A stretch of DNA of 64,000 bases from Variovorax paradoxus (GCF_024734665.1 NZ_CP102931.1:4090001-4154000); one strand, 5' to 3'. Shown: positions 16,879-26,142, numbered from the stretch's first letter. A program made the numbers and translations. The notes: generated by a model from the sequence alone, not told the origin.

Positions 16879-18411
16879 TCATGGGCCTGCTTGCGCAAGC
16901 CCCTTCGATACGGCCGACGGCCGGGGCTTGCGCCGCAGCCGTCGCCAGCCGATCACGACGCCGCTGGCCGAGGCCACGGCGCCGACGATGGAAAGCAGCC
17001 ACACCACGAGATCCCAGGCCGGCCGGTACTGGATGAGCCAGGGAAAGTCGAGGCTGTGCGCCGCGTTGAAGAGCCAGCGGCGCAGCCGCGAGTTGCTGTC
17101 GTTGCTGCCGGCAACCTGGCCGCTGGCCGGGTCGATGTAGATCCAGCTGCGCGCGGGGTCGTCGAACTGCAGCCGCCACACGGGCACGATGCGCTCGCGG
17201 TGGTGGCCATACCAGTGGAAGTCTTCGCGGGTCTGCAGCGTGGCCTGGGTGATGGCGCCGGGCCGCAGGCGGGCGGCGGCGCGCAGGATGTCGTCCTTGC
17301 CGATGACGGCGGGGCCGCCGGTGGCCGCATCGACCACCCGCACGTGCGCCTTCGAGTCGCGCAACTGCAGCAGCGGCTTGCCGTCGAACCACAGCAGCAC
17401 GGCCTCGCGCGGTGCGGCGTCGCCCTCGCCTGACGGCAGCACCGCTGGCGGCCAGGGGAACGGCGAGGTGTCGGCACCCGTGTAGCGCGCCATCGCCACC
17501 GCATCGCCCGGCCCGCGCTGGAACCAGCCATTGGGGTTCATCGACAGCCAGCCGCTGATGATCCACGTCAGCACGAAGAAGCCGCCGATCAGCCCCGCGA
17601 TGTGGTGCCACGCCATCCACCCGCTGTACGGCGTGACCGCGCCATTGCGAAACCTGCGCCGCAGGCGCACCCGCAGGATGCCGATGACGATGCCCGTCAC
17701 GGCCGAGACGATGCATGCCGCCGATAGCCACACCACCACGTCGTGCCACAGCGGCGGATCGGCGCGCAACGGTGTGAAGTAGATCCAGTGCGGCACGGAG
17801 CCCAGCCAGTTCCAGAAGCGCTCCGAGCGCGTGGTGTCGCGCACCACTTCGCCGTTGCGCTGCGACACGTACAGCTCGGTGCCGGCCGCGTCGCCGACCT
17901 CGATGCGGTGCAACGGGCGCAGCGGGTTCAGGCCCTGCGGCACGGTCCACTGGTCGCGCTCCAGCGTCTCGGCCCAGTGCGCACTCACATGGCCCGAAAA
18001 AGCCCGCGCGATGGCTTCGGCTTGCGCTGCATCGACCGGGCCGGGCACATGGCCATCGCGCGCCGAGACCGTGTGCCGGCCGCCGCTCGCATCGACGATG
18101 CGCCACACGGGCTCGGCGTTGATGCCGCCCTGCATCTCCAGCACCATGCGCCGCGGCGGTTGTGCGCGGTCGGCCTGTGGCAGCGCATCAAGTGCAGCGG
18201 TTGGCGACACCGCAGCCTGCTCGAAGCGCAGCGGCGCCAGACCTGCGAGCCGCTCTTCGTCCGTGAGGTTGGGATACCCCACGTACATCATCACGACGCC
18301 CGAGACGAACCACATGACGAACAGCAGGCAGCCGCCAATGCCCAGCCACCGGTGCGTCCAGTAGAGCCAGTGCCGGATGCCCGGCCAGGCGCGGCGCCAT
18401 GCGGAAGTCAT
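16879..18411 (-). CDS. PepSY-domain multi-helix membrane protein
   Basis: A 510-residue inner-membrane protein of the PepSY-TM family. The first helix (WLYWTHRWLGIGGCLLFVMWFVSG) is followed by a large periplasmic segment, further helix pairs carrying His (WMAWHHIAGLIGGFFVLTWIISG; FNAAHSLDFPWLIQYRPAWDLVVWLLS) and a basic cytoplasmic tail. Such proteins usually neighbour TonB-dependent receptors and are thought to reduce or process imported ferric or corrinoid chelates, with the conserved His possibly binding haem. It starts 11 bases after the receptor stop, so the two are co-transcribed. Its presence under a B12 riboswitch suggests a role in cobalamin or cobalt-chelate handling. Confidence 0.82.
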   Translation of the reverse strand: MTSAWRRAWPGIRHWLYWTHRWLGIGGCLLFVMWFVSGVVMMYVGYPNLTDEERLAGLAPLRFEQAAVSPTAALDALPQADRAQPPRRMVLEMQGGINAEPVWRIVDASGGRHTVSARDGHVPGPVDAAQAEAIARAFSGHVSAHWAETLERDQWTVPQGLNPLRPLHRIEVGDAAGTELYVSQRNGEVVRDTTRSERFWNWLGSVPHWIYFTPLRADPPLWHDVVVWLSAACIVSAVTGIVIGILRVRLRRRFRNGAVTPYSGWMAWHHIAGLIGGFFVLTWIISGWLSMNPNGWFQRGPGDAVAMARYTGADTSPFPWPPAVLPSGEGDAAPREAVLLWFDGKPLLQLRDSKAHVRVVDAATGGPAVIGKDDILRAAARLRPGAITQATLQTREDFHWYGHHRERIVPVWRLQFDDPARSWIYIDPASGQVAGSNDSNSRLRRWLFNAAHSLDFPWLIQYRPAWDLVVWLLSIVGAVASASGVVIGWRRLRRKPRPSAVSKGLAQAGP

Positions 18412-18422
18412 GAGAACGTCGC

Positions 18423-20606
18423 TCAGAAGTTGACCAGAGCCGAAAGCTCGAACGAACGCGGACGGCCCAGCAGCCACTGGTTGCCGCCGTTCGAGAACGA
18501 CACCGCATAGCGGCGGTCGGCCAGGTTGTAGGCACGCAGCGCAAGCTTGAGCGACGGGCTGGCCTGCCAGCTCACGCCCGCGTCGGCCACCGTGTAGGAG
18601 CCGATCTTGCGCGAATTGGCCGAGTCGACCTGGCGCGGCCCGACGTAGCGCACGCCGAAATCGGCCTCCCACTGCGGCAGGAAGCGCCAGTTGAGCCAGA
18701 GGTTCGCAGCCTCTTCGGGCACGCCTGTGGGCGTGTTGCCCGCACGCGAGACCAGGCGCCCGCTGACGACTTCGTTGAAGTCGTCGTAGCGCGCGCGCAG
18801 CTTGGCCACGTTGGCTTCGAGCCGCAGCGTCGAAGTCAGCGCCAGGTCGAGCGTGGCCTCGATGCCTTCGGACGACTGCTTGCCGATCTGCTGGGTGATG
18901 GTCGGATCGGTCGTGTCGCGCGAGAGCAGCTTGGTCTTCTCGATGCGGTAGGCGGCTACGGTCCAGGCACCGCGGTTGTCGGCCAGCTGGCGCTTGTAGC
19001 CGACCTCGACCTGCCGGCCGGTGCTGAGCTCGAACGGCACCTGCGTGGCCGAAGTGGTGATGAGCGAGGTCAGCGGGTCGGCCGCGCGCGCCACCTGTGC
19101 GTAGAACGACTGCGACGCATCGGGCGCGTACACCACGCCGAGGCGGCCGGTGGCGTACTCGAAGGTCTTGCCGAGGTTGTTGGCCGCGTTCTGCAGGTCG
19201 GTGCGCACCACCTTGGCATGGTCCCAGCGCAGGCTGCCCACCACCGACCACTGCTCGTTGAAGGCCAGCTTGTCTTCGGTGAAAAAGGCGTAGGTGTCGG
19301 TCTTGGTCCGGTAGCGCGGCGTGTAGGCCACGGGCGAGACGTAGTAGCCGGGGTTGAAGACGAAGGGGTCGACCACCGAGCGCCCGCCATAGGGCGAATC
19401 GTTGCTGTGCTGGAAGTTGATGTGGTTCGCGTCGAAGCCCACCAGCACCTGGTTGGCCAGGCCGAACAGGCTGTGCTTGAAGGTGGCGTCGGTGCGGTTG
19501 CCGATCTGCTCCTGGTCGTGGCCAATCTCCAGGTAGTCGCCGCGCGTCACGCGGCGCGTGGTGGCGTTGTAGGTGTAGGTCTCGCTGTCGCGCCAGTGGC
19601 GCTTGCTCTCCAGCCGGTAGAGCTGGTTGCGCACGGTAACGGCATCGTTGGGCGTCCATTGGGCGTCGAGCCGGGTCCACTTGTCGCGGTACTTGATTTC
19701 CGAATCGTCGACGTTGTAGTTCTGGCGCAGCGTCTGGCTGCTCAGGCGGCCATCGATCAGCGGCACGCCGAAGTAGCGCTGCGGCGACTGCCGGCCCTCG
19801 TCGTGCGACAGCGTGAACTGCAGCTGCGGCGACACGTCGAGCCGCACGGCCGCGCCCACGGCCAGGCTCTCGGCCTGCCCGCGCTGCATGAAGCCGTCGG
19901 TCTGACGGTGGCTGATGTCGAAGCGGTAAGAGAGCTTGTCGTTGATCGCCCCGCCGCTGCCAAAGGCCACCTGGCGGGTGGCGTCGGAGCCCATCGTGAC
20001 CAGCGCCTCGTTCTGGATCGGGCCGCGCGTGGGCTTCTTGGGCACCACGTTGATGGCGCCGCCGATGGCGCCCTCGCCGTACATCACCGAGGCCGCGCCG
20101 CGCAGCACTTCGATGCGGTCGACCGACCAGGTGTCGAACGGGAATGTGACGGTGCCTGCGCCCGCGTAGAGGCGCGTGCCGTCGAAGAGCTGCATCACCG
20201 AGCCGTGGCCCGAAAAACCGCGCGCCACCATCGCGGTGCCGCCATTACCGGGGCCGGGCGTGCCGGTGATGCCGGTGGCGCGGGTGGCGGCATCGACCAC
20301 CGAGACGTCGCCGCGTGCGCGGATGGTGTCGCCCGTCAGCACTTCGATGCTGGCCGGCGTTTCCAGCGGCGTGAGGCCCAGGCGGCTGCCGGTGTGCGAG
20401 GGCTCGTCGATGGCCAACGGGGTATGCCGCTCGGCCTCGACCTGCACCGGCTTGAGGGTCTGGCTGCTGCTGGCTGTTTCACCCGACAACTGCGCGAAGA
20501 CCGCGGAAGGCCCGAAAACCAGCCCCAGACCCAGTGAAAGACCCGAAAGGCGTGCCCAACGCAGCGGCGCGCCCGTGCGATCGCGCGCTGGCGATGCATG
20601 ACCCAT
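18423..20606 (-). CDS. TonB-dependent outer-membrane receptor (corrinoid/cobalt-chelate candidate)
   Basis: A 727-residue receptor. A signal peptide (about 1-38, ending VFAQ) is followed by a plug domain with TPASIEVLTGDTIRARG, VARGFSGHG and VDRIEVLRGAASVMYGEGAIGGAINVVPKKP. The 22-stranded barrel ends in the aromatic C-terminus ELSALVNF. The plug looks like siderophore receptors, but the cobalamin riboswitch directly upstream and the cobalt/B12 genes downstream indicate uptake of corrinoid or a cobalt chelate. The ATG at 20606 has a GGAGGAG site 8 bases upstream; in-frame codons further upstream lie in the riboswitch leader. First gene of the operon running to chlD. Confidence 0.88.
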   Translation of the reverse strand: MGHASPARDRTGAPLRWARLSGLSLGLGLVFGPSAVFAQLSGETASSSQTLKPVQVEAERHTPLAIDEPSHTGSRLGLTPLETPASIEVLTGDTIRARGDVSVVDAATRATGITGTPGPGNGGTAMVARGFSGHGSVMQLFDGTRLYAGAGTVTFPFDTWSVDRIEVLRGAASVMYGEGAIGGAINVVPKKPTRGPIQNEALVTMGSDATRQVAFGSGGAINDKLSYRFDISHRQTDGFMQRGQAESLAVGAAVRLDVSPQLQFTLSHDEGRQSPQRYFGVPLIDGRLSSQTLRQNYNVDDSEIKYRDKWTRLDAQWTPNDAVTVRNQLYRLESKRHWRDSETYTYNATTRRVTRGDYLEIGHDQEQIGNRTDATFKHSLFGLANQVLVGFDANHINFQHSNDSPYGGRSVVDPFVFNPGYYVSPVAYTPRYRTKTDTYAFFTEDKLAFNEQWSVVGSLRWDHAKVVRTDLQNAANNLGKTFEYATGRLGVVYAPDASQSFYAQVARAADPLTSLITTSATQVPFELSTGRQVEVGYKRQLADNRGAWTVAAYRIEKTKLLSRDTTDPTITQQIGKQSSEGIEATLDLALTSTLRLEANVAKLRARYDDFNEVVSGRLVSRAGNTPTGVPEEAANLWLNWRFLPQWEADFGVRYVGPRQVDSANSRKIGSYTVADAGVSWQASPSLKLALRAYNLADRRYAVSFSNGGNQWLLGRPRSFELSALVNF

Positions 20607-20755
20607 GTGACTTCTCCTCCGACCTGCGTCCCCGCAGGCTCCTGACCGATAAAGGACGCAGCGGAAGAGGCGAAGGGACTGCAACGGTACGCGCGAGCGC
20701 GAAGCGGTGGCAGGCCCGGACCCGCACTCCCGCAGCGTCCGAAGGCGGTTGCGAA

Positions 20756-21019
20756 GGCCGGTATCCGGGCTTGCGGAGCGCCGCGGCGTGCCAGTCAATC
20801 AATGAATGGATGCACACCGCGGCCGAAACCCTCGCCTTCCCACGCCGAAGCGCAGTGGCTGCCCATGCCGTCGAGGGGGCATGAGCGTGAGGGTTTCCAG
20901 ATCCGCTGACCGTTGCGGGGGCAGCGCAGGAGTTGCAGCGTCAATCGATCAAGAATGAACGACGCGGCGCACCTGCTTCCCGTTTAACCCCGTGGCCATG
21001 AGATGGCGTACGGGGCACC
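20756..21019 (-). promoter_or_regulatory. Cobalamin (B12) riboswitch
   Basis: On the minus strand, 5' to 3', the conserved blocks appear in order. GGTGCC is at 21014-21019; GGGTTAAACGGGAAGCAGGTGCG lies within 20968-20994; CTGCCCCCGCAACGGT lies within 20909-20927; GCCACTG and GGGAAGGCG lie within 20833-20859; and the B12 box GCCCGGATACCGGCC lies within 20756-20772. The receptor start codon follows 150 bases later. A CCTGCG/CGCAGG hairpin (20623-20638) sits next to its ribosome-binding site. High cobalamin should lower expression of the receptor-PepSY-cbiM-cobW-cobN-chlID operon. Confidence 0.93.
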
Positions 21020-21074
21020 TTCGAACCGTATTGCCTGGCGCGATTAATAAGAATTAACACACCAGAACGGCGGG

Positions 21075-21080
21075 ATTATA
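21075..21080 (-). promoter_or_regulatory. Possible -10 element for the riboswitch operon
   Basis: A perfect TATAAT on the minus strand lies about 55 bases upstream of the first riboswitch block. A sigma-70 start near 21068 would place the leader correctly. No convincing -35 hexamer is seen 16-18 bases upstream. The region between here and 21127 also holds an 8-bp inverted repeat (21085-21092 with 21099-21106), perhaps the end of the upstream small gene. Confidence 0.35.
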
Positions 21081-21126
21081 GGGAGAGGCCTTCCGCCGAA
21101 GGCCTCGGATGGGCCTCTGATGGGCC

Positions 21127-21348
21127 TCAGGCAGGCCTTCCGTCGGGTCCGAACAGCCTCCGCATCACGGCCACGCCCGCCACCAGCGCGTTCGAATAGG
21201 TGGCATAGGGATCGTGGGCGGCCTCCAGCGGCATGTAGACGTGGGAGGTTTCGCCAGGCGTGTCGTCGACCGCCTCCATCAGCACCCAATAGAACTCGCC
21301 CGCCTCCAGTTCATGGACGGTGAGCGCGATATTTCTGGATGAGGACAT
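21127..21348 (-). CDS. Small hypothetical protein
   Basis: A 73-residue protein (begins MSSSRNIALTVHELEAGEF, ends LFGPDGRPA) of no family I recognise. The central part (GEFYWVLMEAVDD ... YMPLEAAHDPYATYSNALVAGVAVMRRLFG) has the strand-strand-helix look of a small single-domain bacterial protein and no membrane segment or signal. The ATG at 21348 is chosen because an upstream continuation would run into the divergent promoter region. It is transcribed toward the B12 riboswitch leader, and a hairpin at 21085-21106 could mark its end. Confidence 0.6.
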   Translation of the reverse strand: MSSSRNIALTVHELEAGEFYWVLMEAVDDTPGETSHVYMPLEAAHDPYATYSNALVAGVAVMRRLFGPDGRPA

Positions 21349-21362
21349 GGAGGTGAGAGTGG

Positions 21363-21387
21363 CCGACAGGGTTGTCGGTTCTTTTTT
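21363..21387 (+). terminator. Hairpin plus T-tract in a divergent intergenic region
   Basis: A perfect 6-bp stem (CCGACA/TGTCGG, loop GGGT, 21363-21378) is followed on the plus strand by a T-rich tract (21379-21387), the form of an intrinsic terminator. No plus-strand gene ends here; the only upstream transcript would be antisense to the 73-residue gene. It may stop read-through or end a small RNA. Confidence 0.45.
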
Positions 21388-21410
21388 GAATGAGCGGAGT
21401 ACGCGTGCGG

Positions 21411-21440
21411 TTGACAGCGCTTTCGGGCTTCTCCTACAGA
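21411..21440 (+). promoter_or_regulatory. Sigma-70-like promoter for the gene at 21512
   Basis: A perfect -35 TTGACA (21411-21416) and a -10-like TACAGA (21435-21440) are separated by 18 bases, about 70 bases upstream of a start codon with an AGGAGG site. The strength of the -35 makes this the clearest promoter in the window. Confidence 0.5.
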
Positions 21441-21511
21441 GCCCAGCCTTGGTGCGACCTAATGTTGTAGTCAGGGACCTTTCAGAAGCCTTTCCAAGAA
21501 CAGGAGGCAGC

Positions 21512-21916
21512 ATGAAGCATTTCACTCTTGAACCGGGCATGCGATCGAGCATCGGCGGAGCCTTTTATCCGACCGGCTATTCGATGGTGATGTTTCCGAA
21601 TGCGGAAGACGCCGACCGCATCGGCCACCGCCTGATCGAAAAAGGCATGAGTGGCGACGAGGTCTATCTGCTGCCCGCGCAAACGGTGCTGGCCGAAATC
21701 ACCCCGACCGCGAAGACATCCGACAACCCCCTGCCCTCCGCCGGCACCGATGCTGCGACGGTACGCGCCTATACCGAGTTGGCGCGCGACGGCCACACGG
21801 GCCTGCTGGTGAGGACAAGAGACGGCGCGGCCGCCGAACGCCTGATGGAGCTGGTGCGCACCGTGCCCTATTCCATCGCACAGCGCTACCGCACGCTGGT
21901 CATCGAAGACCTCTGA
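21512..21916 (+). CDS. Hypothetical protein, possible small stress-type alpha/beta domain
   Basis: A 134-residue protein with no name I can assign. The start at 21512 has a perfect AGGAGG site 5 bases upstream. The sequence alternates strand-helix-strand: SMVMFPNAEDADRIGHRLIEKGMSGDEVYLLPAQ, then HTGLLVRTRDGAAAERLMELVRTVPYSIAQRYRTLVIEDL. This resembles the small ferredoxin-like domain of general-stress proteins (YflT-type), where a residue pair is compared across a repeated fold. There is no signal peptide. It is divergent from the 73-residue gene and convergent with the antiporter gene. Function unknown. Confidence 0.65.
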   Translation: MKHFTLEPGMRSSIGGAFYPTGYSMVMFPNAEDADRIGHRLIEKGMSGDEVYLLPAQTVLAEITPTAKTSDNPLPSAGTDAATVRAYTELARDGHTGLLVRTRDGAAAERLMELVRTVPYSIAQRYRTLVIEDL

Positions 21917-21939
21917 GAAGAAGAGGAAGGCGGGCGTCT

Positions 21940-23646
21940 TCAAGCCGGCACGGCCATCGACACGGCGCGCTGGACCACATCACGGGCCATGGCCTGGGCC
22001 AGTTCGTGCTCGCCGAGGAACACGGTGGCGGAGGTTTCCTGCGTGAGCAGCCGGGCCTCCTGCTCGTTGTGGCTGCGGATCACGGTCTGGATGGTGGGGT
22101 TGAGCGTGCGCGCGGTTTCCATCATCTGGCGCACGTTCATGGCGTCGGGCGTGGCCACCACCAGCACGCGGGCGCGCGCGATGTGCGCCTGGATCAGCAC
22201 CGCCGGGTCGGCCGCGTCGCCCCACACGGCTGGCGTGCCGGCCTCGCGCAGCTTTTCGACCAGTTCGCGGTTCTGCTCGGCCACCACGTAGGGAATGTCG
22301 TGCGCGTCGAGTTCGGCCGCAATGCGGCGCCCGACGCGGCCATAGCCCACCAGCACCACCTGCCGCGAGAGGTACTTGGCCTCGGTGGTCATGGGCAGTT
22401 CGGCCAGCGGGTCGTCGCGCGATTCGAGCCCGCGCGCAAAGGATGAACGGGCGTGCAGCCACTTCTGCATCGGCCCGATCAGGCTGAACCACAACGGGTT
22501 GGTGGCAATGGAAATCAGCGCGCCCGCCAGCACCAGGCTCTGGCCTTCCACCGGCAGCAGGCCCAGCGACACGCCCAGCCCGGCCAGGATGAACGAGAAC
22601 TCGCCGATCTGCGCCAGGCTGGCGCTGACCGTGAGCGCCGTGCCCAGCGGGTAGCGAAACACCAGTACCAGCGCGCAGGCCGCAAGCGACTTGCCCAGCA
22701 CGATGACCAGCACCACCGCCAGCACCTGCAGCGGCCGGTCGATCAGCACCGAGGGGTCGAACAGCATGCCGACCGACACGAAGAACAGCACCGCGAAGGC
22801 GTCGCGCAGCGGCAGCGACTCTTGCGCCGCCCGGTGGGCAAACTGCGACTCGCGCATCACCATGCCGGCGAAGAAGGCGCCCAGCGCAAACGACACACCG
22901 AACAGCGCCGCCGAGGCGAAGGCGATGCTCACGGCCGCGGCCACCACGCACAGCGTGAACAGCTCGCGCGAGCCGGTTCGCGTGACCTGCCAGAGGATCC
23001 ACGGGAACACGCGCCGCCCCACCACCAGCATCAGCGCGACGAAGCCGCCGACCTGCAGCAGCGTGAGGCCCAGCGTCTGCCAGAGCGGATCGGCCGGGCC
23101 GGCGTGTTCACTTTTTCCGCCCAACGTGCCCGCCAACGGCGGCAGCAGCACGAGCACCAGCACCATCGCCAGGTCTTCGACCACGAGCCAGCCGACGGCG
23201 ATGCGGCCAGTGAACGAATCGAGGATGCCCAGGCTTTCGAGCGCACGCAGCAGGACCACCGTGCTCGCCACCGACAGCGCGAGCCCGAACACGAGCGCTG
23301 CGCCGGGGCTCCAGCCCCACCACAGGGCCAGCCCACCGCCGAGCAGCGTGGCCACGCCGATCTGCGCGATCGCACCGGGCAGTGCGATCTTGCGTACGGC
23401 CAGCAGGTCGTCGAGGGAAAAATGAAGGCCTACGCCGAACATCAGCAGCATGACGCCGATTTCGGCAAGCTGGGCGGCGATTTCCGCGTCGGCCACGAAG
23501 CCCGGTGTGAACGGGCCGATGATCACGCCCGCCAGCAGGTAGCCGACCAGCGCGGGCAGCCGCAGCTTGGCTGCCAGGAATCCGAACACCAGCGCCAGCC
23601 CCAAGCCGGCGGCGATCGTGTTGATGAGGGAGACGCTGTGGGGCAT
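21940..23646 (-). CDS. ybaL: YbaL/Kef-type monovalent cation:proton antiporter
   Basis: A 568-residue CPA2 antiporter. Residues 1 to about 385 form 12-13 membrane helices with FGVGLHFSLDDLL and the GWLVVEDLAMVLVLVLLPPL helix bearing the ion-binding acidic residue. After a linker comes a TrkA-N/RCK domain with Rossmann motif LVGYGRVGRRIAAEL (about 425-440) that binds NAD(H) or nucleotides. It exchanges K+ or Na+ for H+ across the inner membrane and is gated by the cytoplasmic domain; the glutathione-binding detail of KefB/KefC cannot be judged. A single gene, convergent with the unknown gene at 21512. Confidence 0.92.
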   Translation of the reverse strand: MPHSVSLINTIAAGLGLALVFGFLAAKLRLPALVGYLLAGVIIGPFTPGFVADAEIAAQLAEIGVMLLMFGVGLHFSLDDLLAVRKIALPGAIAQIGVATLLGGGLALWWGWSPGAALVFGLALSVASTVVLLRALESLGILDSFTGRIAVGWLVVEDLAMVLVLVLLPPLAGTLGGKSEHAGPADPLWQTLGLTLLQVGGFVALMLVVGRRVFPWILWQVTRTGSRELFTLCVVAAAVSIAFASAALFGVSFALGAFFAGMVMRESQFAHRAAQESLPLRDAFAVLFFVSVGMLFDPSVLIDRPLQVLAVVLVIVLGKSLAACALVLVFRYPLGTALTVSASLAQIGEFSFILAGLGVSLGLLPVEGQSLVLAGALISIATNPLWFSLIGPMQKWLHARSSFARGLESRDDPLAELPMTTEAKYLSRQVVLVGYGRVGRRIAAELDAHDIPYVVAEQNRELVEKLREAGTPAVWGDAADPAVLIQAHIARARVLVVATPDAMNVRQMMETARTLNPTIQTVIRSHNEQEARLLTQETSATVFLGEHELAQAMARDVVQRAVSMAVPA

Positions 23647-23727
23647 CGCTCCATTTTGCAGGAACGATGTCTGCCCTTTTATTTCACACGGCCATCTTGT
23701 CCGGGGCCCGGCTGTCGTGCCGAGCGA

Positions 23728-25071
23728 TCAACCGACCATCTTGCTGGTCCGGGCGGCATCAAGCACTTCGGGCTCTTGCGCCTCTACCCAGGTCTCGTTG
23801 TTGAGCCCCGCCTGCAGCCGCGTTTCGTCGAGCTCGTTGGTCCACTTGGCGACCACGATGGTGGCTACGCCGTTGCCGATCAGGTTGGTGAGCGCGCGAG
23901 CTTCCGACATGAAGCGGTCGATGCCCAGGATGAGCGCAAGCCCCGCCACCGGCACATGACCCACCGCCGACAGCGTGGCTGCCAGCACGATGAAGCCACT
24001 GCCTGTGACACCAGCAGCCCCCTTCGACGTGAGCAGCAGCACGGCCAGCAGCGTGATCTCCTGCGTGAGCGTCATCGGCGTGTTGGTCGCCTGCGCGATG
24101 AACACGGCCGCCATCGTCAGGTAGATCGAGGTGCCGTCGAGGTTGAACGAGTAACCCGTGGGAATCACGAGGCCCACGCAGGTCTTGTTCGCGCCCAGGT
24201 TCTCCATCTTCTCCATCATGCGCGGCAGCACCGACTCGCTCGACGAGGTGCCCAGCACGATCAGCAGTTCTTCCTTGATGTACTTGATGAACTTCCAGAT
24301 GCTGAAGCCGTGGAACCTCGCTATGAGCCCCAGCACCACGAAGATGAACAGCAGGCAGGTCAGGTAGAACGTGCCCATCAGTTTGCCGAGCGAGAACAAA
24401 CTGCCCAGACCGTACTTTCCGATGGTGAAGGCCATCGCGCCGAAGGCACCGATGGGCGCCAGCTTCATGATGTAGTTGACGATGCCGAAGAGCACATGCG
24501 AGCCCTTCTCGATCACGTCGAACACCAGCGTGCCGCGGCCGCCGAAGCGGTGCAGCGCAAAGCCGAACAGAACCGCGATCAGCAGCACCTGCAGGATCTC
24601 GCCCTTGGCGAACGCATCGACGAGCGTGTTGGGAATGATGTTCAGGATGAAGTCGACCGTGCCGGTCATCTTGCCGGGGCCGGTGTAGGAGGCGATCGAC
24701 TTGGTGTCGAGCGTGGCCGGGTCGACGTTCATGCCCGCACCGGGCTTGAGCACGTTGACCAGCACCAGCCCGACGACGAGCGCGATGCTGCTGACGACCT
24801 CGAAGTACAGCAGCGCCAGGCCGCCGGTCTTGCCGACCTTCTTCATGTCTTCCATGCCGGCGATGCCCACCACCACCGTACAGAAGATGATCGGCGCGAT
24901 GATCATCTTGATCAGCTTGATGAAGCCATCGCCCAGCGGCTTCATCGCCTCACCAGCCGCCGGATAGAAGTGGCCGAGCAGCACGCCGATGATCACAGCG
25001 GTGATCACCTGTACGTAGAGCGAACGGTAGATCGGGAGCTTTCTGGCGGGTGTGCTTGTTGTGTTTTCCAT
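23728..25071 (-). CDS. dctA: C4-dicarboxylate:cation symporter DctA
   Basis: A 447-residue secondary transporter of the DAACS (glutamate/dicarboxylate) family, of normal length. Signatures: [18 protein letters not shown] (the serine-rich re-entrant loop HP1), [25 protein letters not shown] (the substrate- and ion-binding TM7 NMDGT-like motif, here NLDGT) and [19 protein letters not shown] (HP2). It imports succinate, fumarate and malate with protons or sodium. The start at 25071 has a GGAGG-type site upstream (within GGAGGCAAGCAATGG). It lies downstream of phaB but is separated from it by a terminator, so it has its own promoter. Confidence 0.95.
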   Translation of the reverse strand: MENTTSTPARKLPIYRSLYVQVITAVIIGVLLGHFYPAAGEAMKPLGDGFIKLIKMIIAPIIFCTVVVGIAGMEDMKKVGKTGGLALLYFEVVSSIALVVGLVLVNVLKPGAGMNVDPATLDTKSIASYTGPGKMTGTVDFILNIIPNTLVDAFAKGEILQVLLIAVLFGFALHRFGGRGTLVFDVIEKGSHVLFGIVNYIMKLAPIGAFGAMAFTIGKYGLGSLFSLGKLMGTFYLTCLLFIFVVLGLIARFHGFSIWKFIKYIKEELLIVLGTSSSESVLPRMMEKMENLGANKTCVGLVIPTGYSFNLDGTSIYLTMAAVFIAQATNTPMTLTQEITLLAVLLLTSKGAAGVTGSGFIVLAATLSAVGHVPVAGLALILGIDRFMSEARALTNLIGNGVATIVVAKWTNELDETRLQAGLNNETWVEAQEPEVLDAARTSKMVG

Positions 25072-25151
25072 TGCTTGCCTCCGGAGGGTTGAGAACTGTA
25101 GGACGCGTGTCGGCGGCTTTCTATCCGTGGAACCCGCATCGATCAAATGAA

Positions 25152-25173
25152 AAAACCCGCCGAAGCGGGTTTT
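25152..25173 (-). terminator. Intrinsic terminator after phaB
   Basis: A 9-bp perfect stem (25152-25160 with 25165-25173) closes a TTCG tetraloop when read on the minus strand, followed by a T-run continuing to 25150. It lies 26 bases after the phaB stop and separates phaB from dctA. Confidence 0.88.
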
Positions 25174-25198
25174 GTCGATCAGGTGTAGGTCAGCATGC

Positions 25199-25936
25199 TT
25201 AATGCATGTGCAGGCCGCCGTTGACCGAGAAGTCGGCCCCCGTGCTGTAGCCGCCTTCGTCGGTGGCGAGCCACGCGATGATCGAGGCGATTTCGCTCGG
25301 CTCACCCAGGCGCTTGACCGGGATGGTGGCCACGATCTTGTCGAGTACTTCCTGGCGGATGGCCTTGACCATGTCGGTGCCGATGTAGCCCGGGCTCACG
25401 GTGTTGACCGTCACGCCCTTGTTGGCCAGCTCCTGCGCCAGCGCCATGGTGAAGCCGTGCATGCCGGCCTTGGCCGCCGAGTAGTTGGTCTGGCCCGCCT
25501 GGCCCTTGGCGCCGTTGACCGAGCTGATGTTGATGATGCGCCCCCAGCCCTTTTCGACCATGTCGCCCACCACCTGCTTGGTGACGTTGAACATGCTGTT
25601 GAGGTTGGTCTCGATCACCGCGCTCCAGTCTTCGGGCGTCATCTTCAGGAACATGCGGTCCCGCGTGATGCCGGCGTTGTTGACCAGCACGTCGATGGCG
25701 CCATGGGCTGCCTTGGCGGCAGAGAAAGCCTCGACGGTGGATTGCCAGTCGCCGACATTGCCGACCGACGCGTGGAACTCGAAGCCTTCGGCTTTCTGTT
25801 CGGCCAGCCACTTGGCGTAGTCGCGCGTGGGGCCGCAACCGGCGATCACGGTGAACCCGTCCTTGTGCAGACGCTGGCAGATGGCTGTTCCGATGCCACC
25901 CATGCCCCCGGTGACATATGCAACTTTCTTGCTCAT
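25199..25936 (-). CDS. phaB: Acetoacetyl-CoA reductase PhaB
   Basis: A 245-residue short-chain dehydrogenase. It has the NADPH-binding [11 protein letters not shown] near the N-terminus, NNAG, the catalytic Ser in [15 protein letters not shown] and Y-x-x-x-K in NYSAAKAG, and ends SVNGGLHMH, the usual PhaB C-terminus. It reduces acetoacetyl-CoA to (R)-3-hydroxybutyryl-CoA for polyhydroxybutyrate synthesis. AGGAAA sits just upstream of the ATG. It is monocistronic: a terminator follows, and a DJ-1 gene diverges upstream. The other two PHB genes, phaC and phaA, lie about 10 kb away. Confidence 0.95.
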   Translation of the reverse strand: MSKKVAYVTGGMGGIGTAICQRLHKDGFTVIAGCGPTRDYAKWLAEQKAEGFEFHASVGNVGDWQSTVEAFSAAKAAHGAIDVLVNNAGITRDRMFLKMTPEDWSAVIETNLNSMFNVTKQVVGDMVEKGWGRIINISSVNGAKGQAGQTNYSAAKAGMHGFTMALAQELANKGVTVNTVSPGYIGTDMVKAIRQEVLDKIVATIPVKRLGEPSEIASIIAWLATDEGGYSTGADFSVNGGLHMH

Positions 25937-26142
25937 AAGATTTCCTTTGTGTACGTAGCAAAAGCCTGAACGGCCACCTTCACTCTAGCGAGTTTCAAGC
26001 CTGCGTCCTCTGAGGAAAACACTGAGCCAAGCTTGCAACCAGCTGTCACGAAGAGCGGCCTTCGTGCTCAGCCTCTATCCTCGCACCTGTCCGCTCTTGT
26101 GCAAGCCTTACGCAAGCGTCAACACCCAAGGAGTTCGAAAGT

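Noticed and set aside
21085..21106. Hairpin as a strong terminator of the 73-residue gene
   Set aside because: The 8-bp stem is real but no T-run follows it on the minus strand, so termination is doubtful; it is mentioned only as a possibility.
22453..25092. An 879-residue frame crossing ybaL and dctA on the other strand
   Set aside because: It spans two real, oppositely oriented membrane-protein genes and their gap; composition is His/Gln/Arg-rich and shows no family.
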